From Acidimicrobiia bacterium (GTDB lineage: Bacteria > Actinomycetota > Acidimicrobiia > Spongiisociales > Spongiisociaceae): a DNA stretch of 48,297 nt. The translations under genes were made by a program, and so were the position numbers. The notes below the pieces were generated by a model. That model ran no database searches, was not told the origin of the DNA, and saw only the letters and a program-made list of their open reading frames with translations. The first letter of the stretch is position 1. Each line of letters opens with the position of its first letter. The stretch spans positions 1 through 48,297 of the forward strand of contig VXMM01000004.1 of assembly GCA_009841105.1 (NCBI GenBank), written 5' to 3'. Positions 15,771 to 23,409 of this stretch are shown in pieces.

Positions 15771-15953
15771 ATGTCCGACATTTCCATCCAGATGGAGTTC
15801 GTGAGCACCATGATCGCGCCGCTGCTGATCGCTGCCCAAGAGAACGGAAAGCACTTGTCGATGGACGATGTGCCCCCGTCTGTGCTACAGGCAGCCCGTG
15901 AAATCACAGAACACGAAGGCCGGGAACGCCCACGGATTCTGCTCGCTTCGTGA
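15771..15953 (+). CDS. IS cargo protein 1 (60 aa)
   Basis: Small, mostly helical acidic protein ('MEFVSTMIAPLLIAAQENGK', 'DVPPSVLQAAREITEHEG'). Not recognised. GGAGAGG lies 7 nt before the ATG, and the stop overlaps the next start as GTGA. The tight coupling with two further genes suggests that the three products work together. Size and coupling resemble toxin-antitoxin or anti-defence cassettes, but there is no sequence support for either. Confidence 0.68.
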   Translation: MSDISIQMEFVSTMIAPLLIAAQENGKHLSMDDVPPSVLQAAREITEHEGRERPRILLAS

Positions 15954-16222
15954 AGCAACGTCCCGTCCCCGAAGACATCGAAATCCGAGCGTTCTACGTT
16001 TTTCGCCAGCTCCGACATCTGGCTGAGAGGTACGACGGAGACCTCATGGCGAGGGAGTGCCCACCCTCCGTTGAGCTAGTAGCGGCCGAAATCCAGAAGT
16101 GGTTGGCCTACACCGACGACGTCGACGTGCTAGAGGTCCACACCCACGACTTCGCGATCCAAGTGTGGAGCGAGGGGGTCGGAGTCGTCACCCCACTACT
16201 ACTGAGCGGAGACACAAAGTGA
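15950..16222 (+). CDS. IS cargo protein 2 (90 aa)
   Basis: Starts with GTG overlapping the previous stop (GTGA) and ends the same way into the next gene. The sequence is helical at first ('EDIEIRAFYVFRQLRHLAER') and then beta-rich ('VDVLEVHTHDFAIQVWSEGV'). 'PPSVELVAAEIQ' echoes 'PPSVLQAAREI' of the preceding protein, so the two may share a short motif or ancestry. Family not recognised. Confidence 0.68.
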   Translation: MKQRPVPEDIEIRAFYVFRQLRHLAERYDGDLMARECPPSVELVAAEIQKWLAYTDDVDVLEVHTHDFAIQVWSEGVGVVTPLLLSGDTK

Positions 16223-16365
16223 CTACAGCAGCCAAACAGCCCCGCCGTCAGAAGCGCCGTCGTCCACGGTGGCGGGACGTGCCGAACCCGCGCTCAGCTG
16301 AAGACCTGGCACGAGCCATGTTCCTCAACGCTGACCGCAAACTGAAAGCCCAGCGCCAAACCTGA
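16219..16365 (+). CDS. IS cargo protein 3, small basic protein (48 aa)
   Basis: GTG 16219 overlaps the preceding stop. The first half is strongly basic ('KQPRRQKRRRPRWRD'), the second half is a short helix ('SAEDLARAMFLNADRKLK'). It is probably a nucleic-acid-binding peptide (inference from charge only). Third member of the coupled trio. Its end overlaps the convergent zinc-ribbon gene by about 40 bp. Confidence 0.6.
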   Translation: MTTAAKQPRRQKRRRPRWRDVPNPRSAEDLARAMFLNADRKLKAQRQT

Positions 16366-16612
16366 CGTCGAACCGGCGGGTCAGCCCCTCCGGTTCAGCT
16401 TCCCAACGGTCCACCACCCTCAGTGTCCGCTTGCAAAACGGACAGCGCACAGCCTCGCCATAGGAAGCCCAAGCGAGAGACACATGGCATCGGCAGAGCC
16501 ACTCCTGAATCGCGTTCTCAATAGACGCAACAACGGGAAAGACCCGACTTCCGAGGATGCCCAGCATTCCCAGAATGGCGGGAACAGATGGGCGTGTGCT
16601 ACTATCGGACAT
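16325..16612 (-). CDS. IS cargo protein 4, zinc-ribbon-like (95 aa)
   Basis: ATG 16612 has AAAGGA upstream at normal distance. The middle of the protein has 'WLCRCHVSLAW' and 'RCPFCKRTLRVVDRW', so CxC and CxxC pairs could hold one zinc ion. The N-terminus is moderately hydrophobic ('ILGMLGILGSRVFPVVASI'). Function unknown. It runs convergent to the three-gene cassette and overlaps its last gene. Confidence 0.55.
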   Translation of the reverse strand: MSDSSTRPSVPAILGMLGILGSRVFPVVASIENAIQEWLCRCHVSLAWASYGEAVRCPFCKRTLRVVDRWEAEPEGLTRRFDVRFGAGLSVCGQR

Positions 16613-16707
16613 ACGACGTCCTTTCGTCGGACAGCATGGGAACTGTCAAATCGTTCGGACCCGCCTGTTCCAGCAGGTGGGTCCCTTGGTTTGTGGCTCA
16701 GATGGTA

Positions 16708-17211
16708 TCAGCCGCGACAGTCGGACTCGATCACCCAGTCCCCCTCAGCTGTAACCTCCAACGTCACAGCCCCCCTCTCGACCGGGTCGAAGCGGACAGC
16801 CTTCTCCCACGTCCCTTCGGCGGCTATCTCGAGTGCCCAGAGGATGTCTAGGGCGGGAGGATCTACCTGCTCGACGATGAAGTTCGTCTCGATTGCCATG
16901 TCGAAACTGTCGTCAATGTTGTCCGTAACCGTCATAGTGATCGTGCACAGCCCGCCACCGGCGATCTCTAGGTCCACAACCCGGGTGCCGATCCCCTCGA
17001 CTCTGGTAGCCGGGTAGTCGACAGGCACAGCGACAGTCACCGTCGTAGTCGTCTCAGGAACCGTCGTCGTGGTGGTCTCAGGGACGGTCGTGGGTGGGCT
17101 GGTCTGAGCGGCAGCGGGAACTGTCGTGGGCGTGTCCGACGCTATAGGCAGCGTGGCAGAACCTCCACAAGCGGCAAGGACGAGGACGAGGGCGAGAAAC
17201 GGGCGGCGCAT
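16708..17211 (-). CDS. IS cargo lipoprotein (167 aa)
   Basis: A type II signal peptide with lipobox ('FLALVLVLAACGG') is followed by a Thr/Pro linker ('VPETTTTTVPETTTT') and a beta-rich domain of about 100 residues with two Cys ('GGGLCTITMTVTD' and the terminal 'ESDCRG') that may form a disulfide. Not recognised. A longer frame exists upstream, but ATG 17211 with GAAGGGA upstream starts the signal peptide properly. An exported protein as IS cargo is unusual; it could be an exclusion or surface factor (speculation). Confidence 0.72.
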   Translation of the reverse strand: MRRPFLALVLVLAACGGSATLPIASDTPTTVPAAAQTSPPTTVPETTTTTVPETTTTVTVAVPVDYPATRVEGIGTRVVDLEIAGGGLCTITMTVTDNIDDSFDMAIETNFIVEQVDPPALDILWALEIAAEGTWEKAVRFDPVERGAVTLEVTAEGDWVIESDCRG

Positions 17212-17470
17212 TGGTTGGCGGTCCCTTCGGTTGGGGTCTGGCATCCTTTGCCAACGAACACCCAAGACCGCAACCACCGAAGGGACCATGCACGAATGAC
17301 AGTCCCCACGGAATAGGTTGCGGGTCAAGGGGTTCCCCAGAAGATGGGTGTTCGTTGGCGAGGCCAGCGTACCCGACGGGACAGGGGCGTGGTAGCGTCG
17401 ACGCCTAAGAAATGAGAAGACCCCGGCTGGCACCGGGGCCGTTCTCGAACCTTTGGTTAGGAGGTCTCCT

Positions 17471-17761
17471 ATGACGGACTCTAACAGACGATCTGGCTGT
17501 CCGGGCTGCCCCGACGTCTTACAGGCAGAATGGTTCACCCAGAAATATCGGGACACGATCCTGCCCTGCTCGATCTGTGGCCGATGGTGGGACTTCGCGC
17601 CTCGCAGGGTTCCAACGGCCAAACCAGCGCCCATGCCGGCAGCGACCATACCGGTAGCGACCTCGGCGAACCCGCTGTTCCGAACGATCGCGGACATTCT
17701 GAAGGCTGACCAGGGCCGGCGCGCTCTGACACTGGACGGGCGGACGCTAACCCTGAACTAG
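17471..17761 (+). CDS. IS cargo protein with two CxxC motifs (96 aa)
   Basis: ATG 17471 follows AGGAGG by 6 nt, the strongest ribosome-binding site in the element. The N-terminal half has 'SGCPGCPDVLQ' and 'LPCSICGRWWDF', which together give four cysteines for one zinc site. The C-terminus is 'LKADQGRRALTLDGRTLTLN'. A GC-rich hairpin (CCCCGG-CTGGCA-CCGGGG, about 17421-17440) just before the ribosome-binding site may control translation or end the upstream transcript. Function unknown. Confidence 0.65.
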   Translation: MTDSNRRSGCPGCPDVLQAEWFTQKYRDTILPCSICGRWWDFAPRRVPTAKPAPMPAATIPVATSANPLFRTIADILKADQGRRALTLDGRTLTLN

Positions 17762-17854
17762 TCCTTGCGGGAGCGGCGGCGCTTCCTGATGTCGCTGAAC
17801 ACCCGCGACATCTGCTAGTAACAGGTGGCCAGCACTACCAGACCGACAGCTAGA

Positions 17855-17986
17855 TCAACTAGGAGAGCCCACACGGGACTTCTTGCGGCGCCGATACAGC
17901 AGCCGGGCGATATCTTGGACAAGCAAAGCGATAGTCACAGCAGCCGCCACAGAAATGAACGTATCCCACGCCGCAATCAGATCCAT
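17855..17986 (-). CDS. small single-pass membrane peptide (43 aa)
   Basis: ATG 17986 starts 'MDLIAAWDTFISVAAAVTIA', then 'LLVQDIARLLYRRRKK': one transmembrane helix and a basic tail. It lies 43 bp inside the right end of the IS1595 element, where TTGAC of the inverted repeat could give a promoter. No strong ribosome-binding site. Small hydrophobic basic peptides can be toxins; that is only a possibility. Confidence 0.42.
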   Translation of the reverse strand: MDLIAAWDTFISVAAAVTIALLVQDIARLLYRRRKKSRVGSPS

Positions 17987-18002
17987 GCCACAACCATACC
18001 AC

Positions 18003-18029
18003 CCCGTCAAGTTAACTGTATAATCCCCC
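18003..18029 (-). repeat. right inverted repeat of the IS1595 element
   Basis: Read on the minus strand from 18029: GGGGGATTATACAGTTAACT then TGACGGG. It matches the left end except at one position near the tip and one after TTGAC. Confidence 0.8.
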
Positions 18030-18255
18030 TCCAATAAGCTTTCCACGACCACCCGAACTCCGGTGGTGGTGTCCCGGAACACAGCGTCCGCGCGGAACGA
18101 CCCGACAGCCACTTCTTGGCCTTCGAGTTCAGATCCATCCCGAGTTCCCGCCCCAACAGGTGCGGATGGTCCGCCAGCCACGGCGTGAAGTCCCGCGCTT
18201 CATCCGCCCACACCGATCGCAGCGGGACCGCTTCCAGTTCCGCGACTTCGACCAT
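18030..18255 (-). pseudogene. DUF4268 gene, N-terminal fragment with frameshift
   Basis: GTG/ATG region near 18255 starts '[18 protein letters not shown]' and '[10 protein letters not shown]', closely parallel to residues 12-45 of the intact DUF4268 protein (6534-7496). At about 18125 the reading frame shifts by one base; the continuation '[17 protein letters not shown]' and 'VRVVVES' is in the next frame. It stops at the IS1595 right end, where the catalytic E of ExQ would lie. The rest of the protein is at 13948-14246. The gene is therefore broken three ways: frameshift, insertion and deletion of the middle. Confidence 0.72.
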
Positions 18256-18382
18256 GGACCTGTCACCACCTGCCTCGGGACGACCAAACCCCCAACTCAG
18301 GCCAGTTCGTCTCCGGCACCCAGTTTAAGGCTAAGGGTTCGGTTTGCCGACACCGCGAGGTGATATTCAGAGACGGTACCGG

Positions 18383-18652
18383 ATGGCTTCCCCAACCCTG
18401 CACGCTGCGCCGATGATCCTTCGGGGTAAGGGAGGCGACTACGGCTACAGCCTGGTGGCTTCGGGACGGGTGGACGCCATGCTCGAACCGATCGTAAGTC
18501 CGTGGGATGTGGCGCCCATGGCGGTCATCCTCACGGAGGCCGGTGGCAGGTTTACGGACATAGGCGGGGAACTATCGATCTGGTCAGGAACCGGTCTGGC
18601 AACAAGCGGGGATCTCCGCGATGCGAGCGTCGGGCTGGTCGCGGGTCGGTGA
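18383..18652 (+). pseudogene. inositol-monophosphatase/HisN-like C-terminal fragment
   Basis: About 90 residues match the end of the inositol monophosphatase superfamily, histidinol-phosphatase type: 'GGDYGYSLVASGRVDAMLEP', 'VSPWDVAPMAVILTEAGGRF' with the metal-binding WD, and 'SGTGLATSG'. The N-terminal two thirds, including the DPxDGT metal site, are absent. The stop TGA (18650-18652) coincides with the first bases of the IS21 left end, so the insertion has fixed the 3' end. Not expected to be functional. Confidence 0.75.
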
Positions 18653-18660
18653 GTTGTCAA

Positions 18661-18710
18661 GGCCGGTTGAAAACTGCGCGGTTTTGGCCGGTTGAAAACT
18701 GCGCGGTTTC
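18661..18710 (+). repeat. tandem 25-bp terminal repeats of IS21
   Basis: Two copies of ggccggttgaaaactgcgcg plus gtttt/gtttc, back to back. They are the likely transposase-binding sites of the left end; one clear copy and one weaker copy are at the right end. Confidence 0.8.
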
Positions 18711-18721
18711 GTGGGGGTTGG

Positions 18722-19474
18722 TTAGTGGGTGACCTCCTTTCGTTTGCCTCTGAGCCGGTAGCTCTGTCCTTTGAGAACGATGACCTCTGCGTGGTGGACC
18801 AAGTGGTCGACCATGGCCGCGACGGCTACGGCATCGCCGAAGATCTCTGCCCAGGCGGAGAAGTTCTTGTTTGATGTGACGATGAGCGATCGGCGTTCGT
18901 AGCGCGACGAGATGAGGGAGAAGAACAGCGAAGCGGCTTCGGGGTCGAAGGGGATGTAGCCAACTTCATCGATGACGATCAGGGGGATGCGGGCGAGGCG
19001 GTCCAGTTCGTCGCTGAGCCGGCCCCGTGTTTTGGCTTCGGAGAGTCGGGTGACCCACTGGGTGGCGGTAGCGAACGCGACTCGGTAACCGCGGCGGGCT
19101 GCTTGAACCCCGAGAGCGATGGAGAGGTGTGTTTTGCCGGTGCCTGGTGGGCCCAGGAAGATCACGTTGTGGGCTTCGCGGACGAAGTCGAGCTGGTGCA
19201 GGTGGGCGATCTGGGCTCGGGATACGGATCGTTGGTGGGCGAAGTCGAAATCGTCGAGGGTCTTCGTCTGAGGAAACTTAGCTGCGCGTATGCGGTTCTC
19301 GCCGCCGTGGGTTTCACGGGCGGTGACCTCGGCGGCGAGGACCTTGACCAACAGCTCGAGGGGGTCCCATCCCTCGGCTCGGGCTGTCTTGGCCATGTCG
19401 GGGGCGACTTGGCGGATGCGGGGCATCTTCAGAGCCCGGGAGAGGAACGCCACTTCTGTGCTGAGACCACCCAT
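18722..19474 (-). CDS. istB: IS21 helper ATPase IstB
   Basis: 250 residues, normal for IstB. Walker A 'LGPPGTGKTHL' (about 108-117), Walker B 'IPLIVIDEVGYIPFD', sensor region 'SLIVTSNKNFSAWAEIFGD', and the C-terminal 'HHAEVIVLKGQSYR'. This DnaA/AAA+-related ATPase selects target DNA and activates IstA. Its start codon overlaps the istA stop as TGATG, the usual IS21 coupling. The gene itself looks intact, although its partner is not. Confidence 0.93.
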   Translation of the reverse strand: MGGLSTEVAFLSRALKMPRIRQVAPDMAKTARAEGWDPLELLVKVLAAEVTARETHGGENRIRAAKFPQTKTLDDFDFAHQRSVSRAQIAHLHQLDFVREAHNVIFLGPPGTGKTHLSIALGVQAARRGYRVAFATATQWVTRLSEAKTRGRLSDELDRLARIPLIVIDEVGYIPFDPEAASLFFSLISSRYERRSLIVTSNKNFSAWAEIFGDAVAVAAMVDHLVHHAEVIVLKGQSYRLRGKRKEVTH

Positions 19475-20668
19475 CAGCAGGCCTCTTCGATGAGGGCGTC
19501 GTAGCAGGCCAGGTCGACTTCGGGAATGTCCGCGTCAGCAGCCACCAGTCGGGTGCGGGCCTGGCGGGCGAGGCGCAACAGGCGGGCATGGGCAGGATCC
19601 AACACGACATCAGCCGGGGTATAGCTGCGCCGGTGTTGGGCGACCTGGCGGCCGTCGACATAGATGACCACCTCGCGATGCGAGACCTGGCGGTGTTGAG
19701 TAGTCAACATCGCCTATGCGGCAGAAACCGTCCCTGCTCACCCTCACCTCGGTGCGGCGGTCGGTGTCGGGCAGTGGATCGGGCAACGGATACAGGTAGT
19801 TCTTCTCGGCTGCCCAGGCGTGGGCCACCTTGGCGCCGACTCTGCGGTGGTGACGCTCGAACGCCACCTCCTGGGCCCAGCGGTCGTGCTGGTCTTGGAT
19901 ATCTGCGATCGAGTCGAAGGAACGGAGCGGGAGGAACGAGCGCTCCAGATAGCCGATAGTCCGCTCGACCTGGCCCTTGGACTCCGGCCGGCGGGGCAAC
20001 AGGATGATCGGGCGGATCCGCAACGCTCCGAACAGAGCCGCCACCGGGTCATGAACCCGTGCTGGGCGGGACTTGGGCACCACGATCGAGGTGTCCCGAT
20101 CCACCACCACCCCCTCGGGAGCACCACCGAGGCGCCGCAGTGTCCGCAGGAACCCTTCGCTGAAGTCAGCTGCCGTCTTGGAGTGGGAGAACACGGCGGA
20201 GTGCGCAGCCGAATGCGGCAGGGTGGTCACCAGCCCATACACCTTGCGGGTGGCGCCACCACCCACCGGAACCGATCCCGGCAGCTCCCACCAGTCACAC
20301 TGAGCCAACTCCCCCGGCACATAGCTGGTCCGCTGATACACCCTCGGGTCTTCCCTCGGGGGACGCACCCGGGCCAGATAGCCCTTCAGAATGCTGATGC
20401 CACCGTCGTAGCCCTCCCGGCGCAACCGCTCGAAGACCACACTCGCCGGCACCCTCGGATCCCTCTCCAGCATCACCGCGATCGACCCCTTATAGGCGTC
20501 CAGCTTCGACCCGCGAGGCTTACGCCGATACCGAGGAGGCTCATCCAGCGACAACAACCTCGCCACCGTGTTGCGGCTCATCCCCAGCCGCTCAGCCACC
20601 CGCGACTTCGACAGCCCACCCCGATGGAACAACCGATGGACCTCAGCCCAATCATGCACTACATACAC
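19474..20668 (-). pseudogene. istA: IS21 transposase IstA, frameshifted
   Basis: The N-terminal HTH ('KSRVAERLGMSRNTVARLL') and the DDE integrase core are present: 'ELAQCDWWELPG', 'GVVVDRDTS' and 'RRPESKGQVERTIGYLERSF'. Near 19690, after 'GDVDYSTPP', the frame changes; the downstream frame continues 'HREVVIYVDGRQVAQHRRSY' to the stop at 19474. Comparison with usual IstA spacing suggests that about a dozen residues were also lost, so this is a small out-of-frame deletion and not a programmed frameshift. The transposase is probably inactive unless supplied by another copy. Confidence 0.85.
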
Positions 20669-20754
20669 CCTTTCCTCCCAGAGCCGACCAAAACGGCCCC
20701 AGGGTCATCGAAAACTACGGAACCACCGCGCAATTTTCGACCGGCCAGAAGTGC

Positions 20755-21771
20755 TCAGTATTCACCCGACGTTGACATCGGTGAGTCGCGACCGCAGCCG
20801 ACCCGGCCGTCTTGTGAGGTGGGGATCAAGGCACAGCGTGGTGATGCGGTGGCAGAGAGGCGCAGCACGCCGTGATTGTCGATGCCTCTTGTCAATACCC
20901 AAACCTCGTCGAAGCTTTGGAGCTTGACATGTTCGAGCGCGGCGGTTAGGTCCGGCTCTAGAGCGCCGCTCTCGGCGTTGTCTCGCAGGTCCCACGCCGC
21001 GATTCCCTCGACGACCACGGCCAGCCATTTCAGGCCGGGGGACCTTTCCGTTTGTCCCTTGGCCGCTTTCTTGTCGATGCCGTCTTGGATCGCTGTCAGC
21101 AACGCATCGTGTCCTACGCTGCCCTCGCCACCAGAGGCGTGGGTCCTGACCCTGCCCCTGGGGCCTGTGGCCAGAGTCGGATCAGCCAGCACGAGTACGT
21201 TACAGTCACCGTACGTATTACCCGTGTCGTCCAACAGCACCTCTGGTAGCCAATATCCCGAGTTTGAGGCCCATTCCTCCCATGTCGTGCCGGGTGCCAT
21301 GACCTTCCCTCGCGCATCCAGGAACAACCGCTGCTGGGTGAACGCCTCTGGATACATGAAACGCTGCCCAGCAAGTTGAGCCATAACGCTTGAATTCTCT
21401 CCGCGCTTCTCAGCCGCCTCTAATGCCCGCATGATCCCTTTGATTATCTTGCCCACAGGTAGCCGCTCCGGCACGGGTCGGGTGACGCTCACCGCCACAA
21501 CCCAGTTGTGGGTCAGGCGGTCGTTAGGCCACTCTTTGGATTTGCCATCCTTGGCGCGAAGCTGGTCCCAGAAGCGCATGGCGCCTTGATCAAGCACCTG
21601 AATAACTTCTAGGTCGACCGTTTCGCCCGTGCGCAGTCGAAGTCGCCAGTCGGGGGTCGGATGTCCATCCGGTTTCAGCCTCTTGGACGAAGCCACGTCC
21701 TCTAACCCGCGCACCGCGTCGCGGGCTATGCGCTCCGCGTATGACGCCAATCGTGATCCAGTCCTTGGCAT
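20755..21771 (-). CDS. hypothetical protein, 3' end cut by IS21
   Basis: 338 residues; family not recognised. An N-terminal helix ('SYAERIARDAVRGLEDVASS') precedes 'TPDWRLRLRTGETVDLEVIQ' (D41, E55), which could be the core of a PD-(D/E)XK-type nuclease. Further on are 'CNVLVLADPTLATG' and 'LKWLAVVVEGIAAWDLRDNA', both beta-alpha in character. The last residues and the stop (TGA at 20755-20757) lie in the IS21 right end, so the natural C-terminus is lost, though perhaps only a few residues. No strong ribosome-binding site upstream of ATG 21771. Confidence 0.6.
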   Translation of the reverse strand: MPRTGSRLASYAERIARDAVRGLEDVASSKRLKPDGHPTPDWRLRLRTGETVDLEVIQVLDQGAMRFWDQLRAKDGKSKEWPNDRLTHNWVVAVSVTRPVPERLPVGKIIKGIMRALEAAEKRGENSSVMAQLAGQRFMYPEAFTQQRLFLDARGKVMAPGTTWEEWASNSGYWLPEVLLDDTGNTYGDCNVLVLADPTLATGPRGRVRTHASGGEGSVGHDALLTAIQDGIDKKAAKGQTERSPGLKWLAVVVEGIAAWDLRDNAESGALEPDLTAALEHVKLQSFDEVWVLTRGIDNHGVLRLSATASPRCALIPTSQDGRVGCGRDSPMSTSGEY

Positions 21772-21785
21772 AGCCGAAGTCTACG

Positions 21786-22042
21786 TTGAAGGCCCAAGGC
21801 TCGGCATCAGCCGCGAGTGCCGGCTGTTGGTACGGGACCAGCGGCGCCGGTTGGGGCAGCTGCGCACCCGACGGGACCTTGCGCTTCAACTGGCGTGTCA
21901 TGATGCTCAAGCCCCCGCTCCTGGAATGTGTGGTGGTCCACGAGTTGGCCCACCTTGTCCATGCTGCCTCTCCTGTGCCTTGTGGGCGCTGGTGAATGGC
22001 GCCATACCCGACGTTGCGCGACGCCGCCGGGACCTCAAATAA
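21786..22042 (+). pseudogene. YgjP-like (DUF45/M48-type) metallopeptidase fragment
   Basis: Contains the family hallmark 'WGSCAPDGTLRFNWRVMML' and the zinc motif HELAH in 'VVVHELAHLVH'. The frame then breaks: the expected continuation 'ALWALVNGAIPDVARRRRDL' is in another frame from about 21975. Upstream of WGSC the match also jumps frames. At least two frameshifts and a missing N-terminus make this a dead remnant. Confidence 0.75.
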
Positions 22043-22116
22043 GCAGGCCGTCACCTGACGCTCAGGGGGTAACCAAGACCGGTGTCATGCCGGTCGGGTG
22101 TCGGGTCGGGTTTAGT

Positions 22117-23409
22117 TCAGATTTCCCATAGGTAGGAGATGGGCAGCGCTACCAGGCGAGGTCCTAGGCGCAGTGGGAGCGGTCCGGCGTATAACACGAT
22201 GCCGAGTTCGAATCTGTCGCCGATGGTGTCTCGGAACCATCCGAGGGTTCTGGCCTTGGTGCCGTGGGCTCGCATCGCGGCGGTGACCTCGATGCAGATG
22301 AGCTTGCCGGTGGGGAGGCGGACGATTAGATCGATTTCGCGTCCTCGACGGTCCCGGAAGTGATGCAACGTCGCGCCCGTGGCAGCGAACGAGACCTGCT
22401 TGCGGACCTCGACGGCGGCGAACGTTTCGTGCAGGGGACCGCGCATGGGCTCTAGGGGATCGACGAGCGCGTCCGTGGTGAGGCCCAACATGGCGGCTGC
22501 CATCCCGGTGTCGGCCATGTGCACCTTGGCCCTGCGCTTTACACGGGTGGCGGCGCTCGTGGCCCACGCCGGCAGCGACACCGTGAGGTACACCATCTCC
22601 AGGTACGCCACATAGTCGGCTGTGGTCTGCGAGCTGCCGAACGCGGTGTCGCGGTGCACATCCGCGACCACCAACTCGCCGGAGGTACGCGCCGCCAACG
22701 CTTCCGCCACACGCGACAGCTCCGTGATCCGCCGCGCCCCGGAGATCTCCTGTATGTCACGCGCCACGATCGAGGTGAGCAGCGAACGCAAGAAAGCGGG
22801 ACGCTGCCCCCCGTCGAGGCGCAACACCTCGGGATAACCGCCCGCGCAAATACGCTCCACATAAGAGCGGCGCGACACCAAAGAGGCGGGCATTCCCAGC
22901 AGCGGCTCGTACCAATCCCCGCCCCCGCGTCCGGTGGACGCCACATTGTCGGCAAGCCACGCCATCAGACCCCGCGACTCCACTCCGCCCGCCTCGGCCT
23001 GGGAGAACGGCGCCAACTCGATCAGGCCCATACGCCCCGCGAGGGACTCGCTGAGATTGGGCACAGTAAGCAGGTTCGTCGAGCCCGTCAACAGAAACGA
23101 ACCTGCCTCGGGCACTTCGTCGACCGCTAGCTTGACCGCCCGCACGAGCTCGTCGCCGCCCCGCTGCACCTCGTCGATCACCACAGGCCGGGGCCGGCCG
23201 GCCACGAACCCGACCGGATCCGCCACCGCCGCCCCCAAGACGTCAGGATCGTCCAAACTCAGGTACACACCGCCGTTGGTGACCTGCCGAGCCAGCGTCG
23301 TCTTGCCCGCCTGCCTCGGCCCCACCAAAGCCACCACCCGAAAGGTCTCCAAAAAGGACCGGAGCACCGGCTCCACACGCCGCTCAACCAGGCAAGCGAA
23401 AGACATCAC
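22117..23409 (-). CDS. ATP-binding protein, AAA_14/DUF4143 family
   Basis: 430 residues, full length. Walker A 'ALVGPRQAGKTTLARQV' near residue 30, Walker B 'PRPVVIDEVQRG', 'SFLLTGSTNLLTVPNLSESL' as sensor, and a C-terminal DUF4143 part ('DIQEISGARRITELSRVAEA', 'GREIDLIVRLPTGKLICIEV') that is a PD-(D/E)XK-like fold. The cellular role of the family is unclear; it is common in accessory regions and often occurs singly, as here. The flanks on both sides are non-coding or pseudogenes. Confidence 0.92.
   Translation of the reverse strand: MMSFACLVERRVEPVLRSFLETFRVVALVGPRQAGKTTLARQVTNGGVYLSLDDPDVLGAAVADPVGFVAGRPRPVVIDEVQRGGDELVRAVKLAVDEVPEAGSFLLTGSTNLLTVPNLSESLAGRMGLIELAPFSQAEAGGVESRGLMAWLADNVASTGRGGGDWYEPLLGMPASLVSRRSYVERICAGGYPEVLRLDGGQRPAFLRSLLTSIVARDIQEISGARRITELSRVAEALAARTSGELVVADVHRDTAFGSSQTTADYVAYLEMVYLTVSLPAWATSAATRVKRRAKVHMADTGMAAAMLGLTTDALVDPLEPMRGPLHETFAAVEVRKQVSFAATGATLHHFRDRRGREIDLIVRLPTGKLICIEVTAAMRAHGTKARTLGWFRDTIGDRFELGIVLYAGPLPLRLGPRLVALPISYLWEI

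Larger units (their letters stand above)
14247..18029. mobile_element. IS1595-family (ISXO2-like) element with cargo genes
   Basis: Ends are inverted repeats: GGGGAATTATACAGTTAACT from 14247 and the same (one mismatch, GGGGG at the tip) reading inward from 18029, both continuing into TTGAC. A transposase of the IS1595 family lies next to the left end. About 2.5 kb of small, closely packed genes fill the rest. Cargo genes are known in some IS1595 members. No 8-bp target duplication is seen (gaaattca versus tccaataa); the flanks are two ends of one gene with its middle missing, which suggests a deletion or recombination between two insertions. Confidence 0.82.
18650..20757 (-). mobile_element. 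IS21-family insertion sequence
   Basis: About 2.1 kb with istA and istB on the minus strand. Left end: TGAG, then two tandem 25-bp repeats (18661-18685 and 18686-18710, ggccggttgaaaactgcgcg...). Right end: inward copy ggccggtcgaaaattgcgcg (20746-20723) with TGAGCACTTCT outside it. Multiple terminal transposase-binding repeats are typical of IS21. Left and right flanks belong to unrelated truncated genes and no target duplication is evident. istA is frameshifted, so the copy is probably dead. Confidence 0.85.

Noticed and set aside
14239-18037. 8-bp target duplication of the IS1595 element
   Set aside because: The two flanking octamers (gaaattca and tccaataa) do not match even when shifted by one base.
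19474-20668. Programmed frameshift in istA
   Set aside because: IS21 does not use one within istA, there is no slippery heptamer at the break, and residues appear to be missing.
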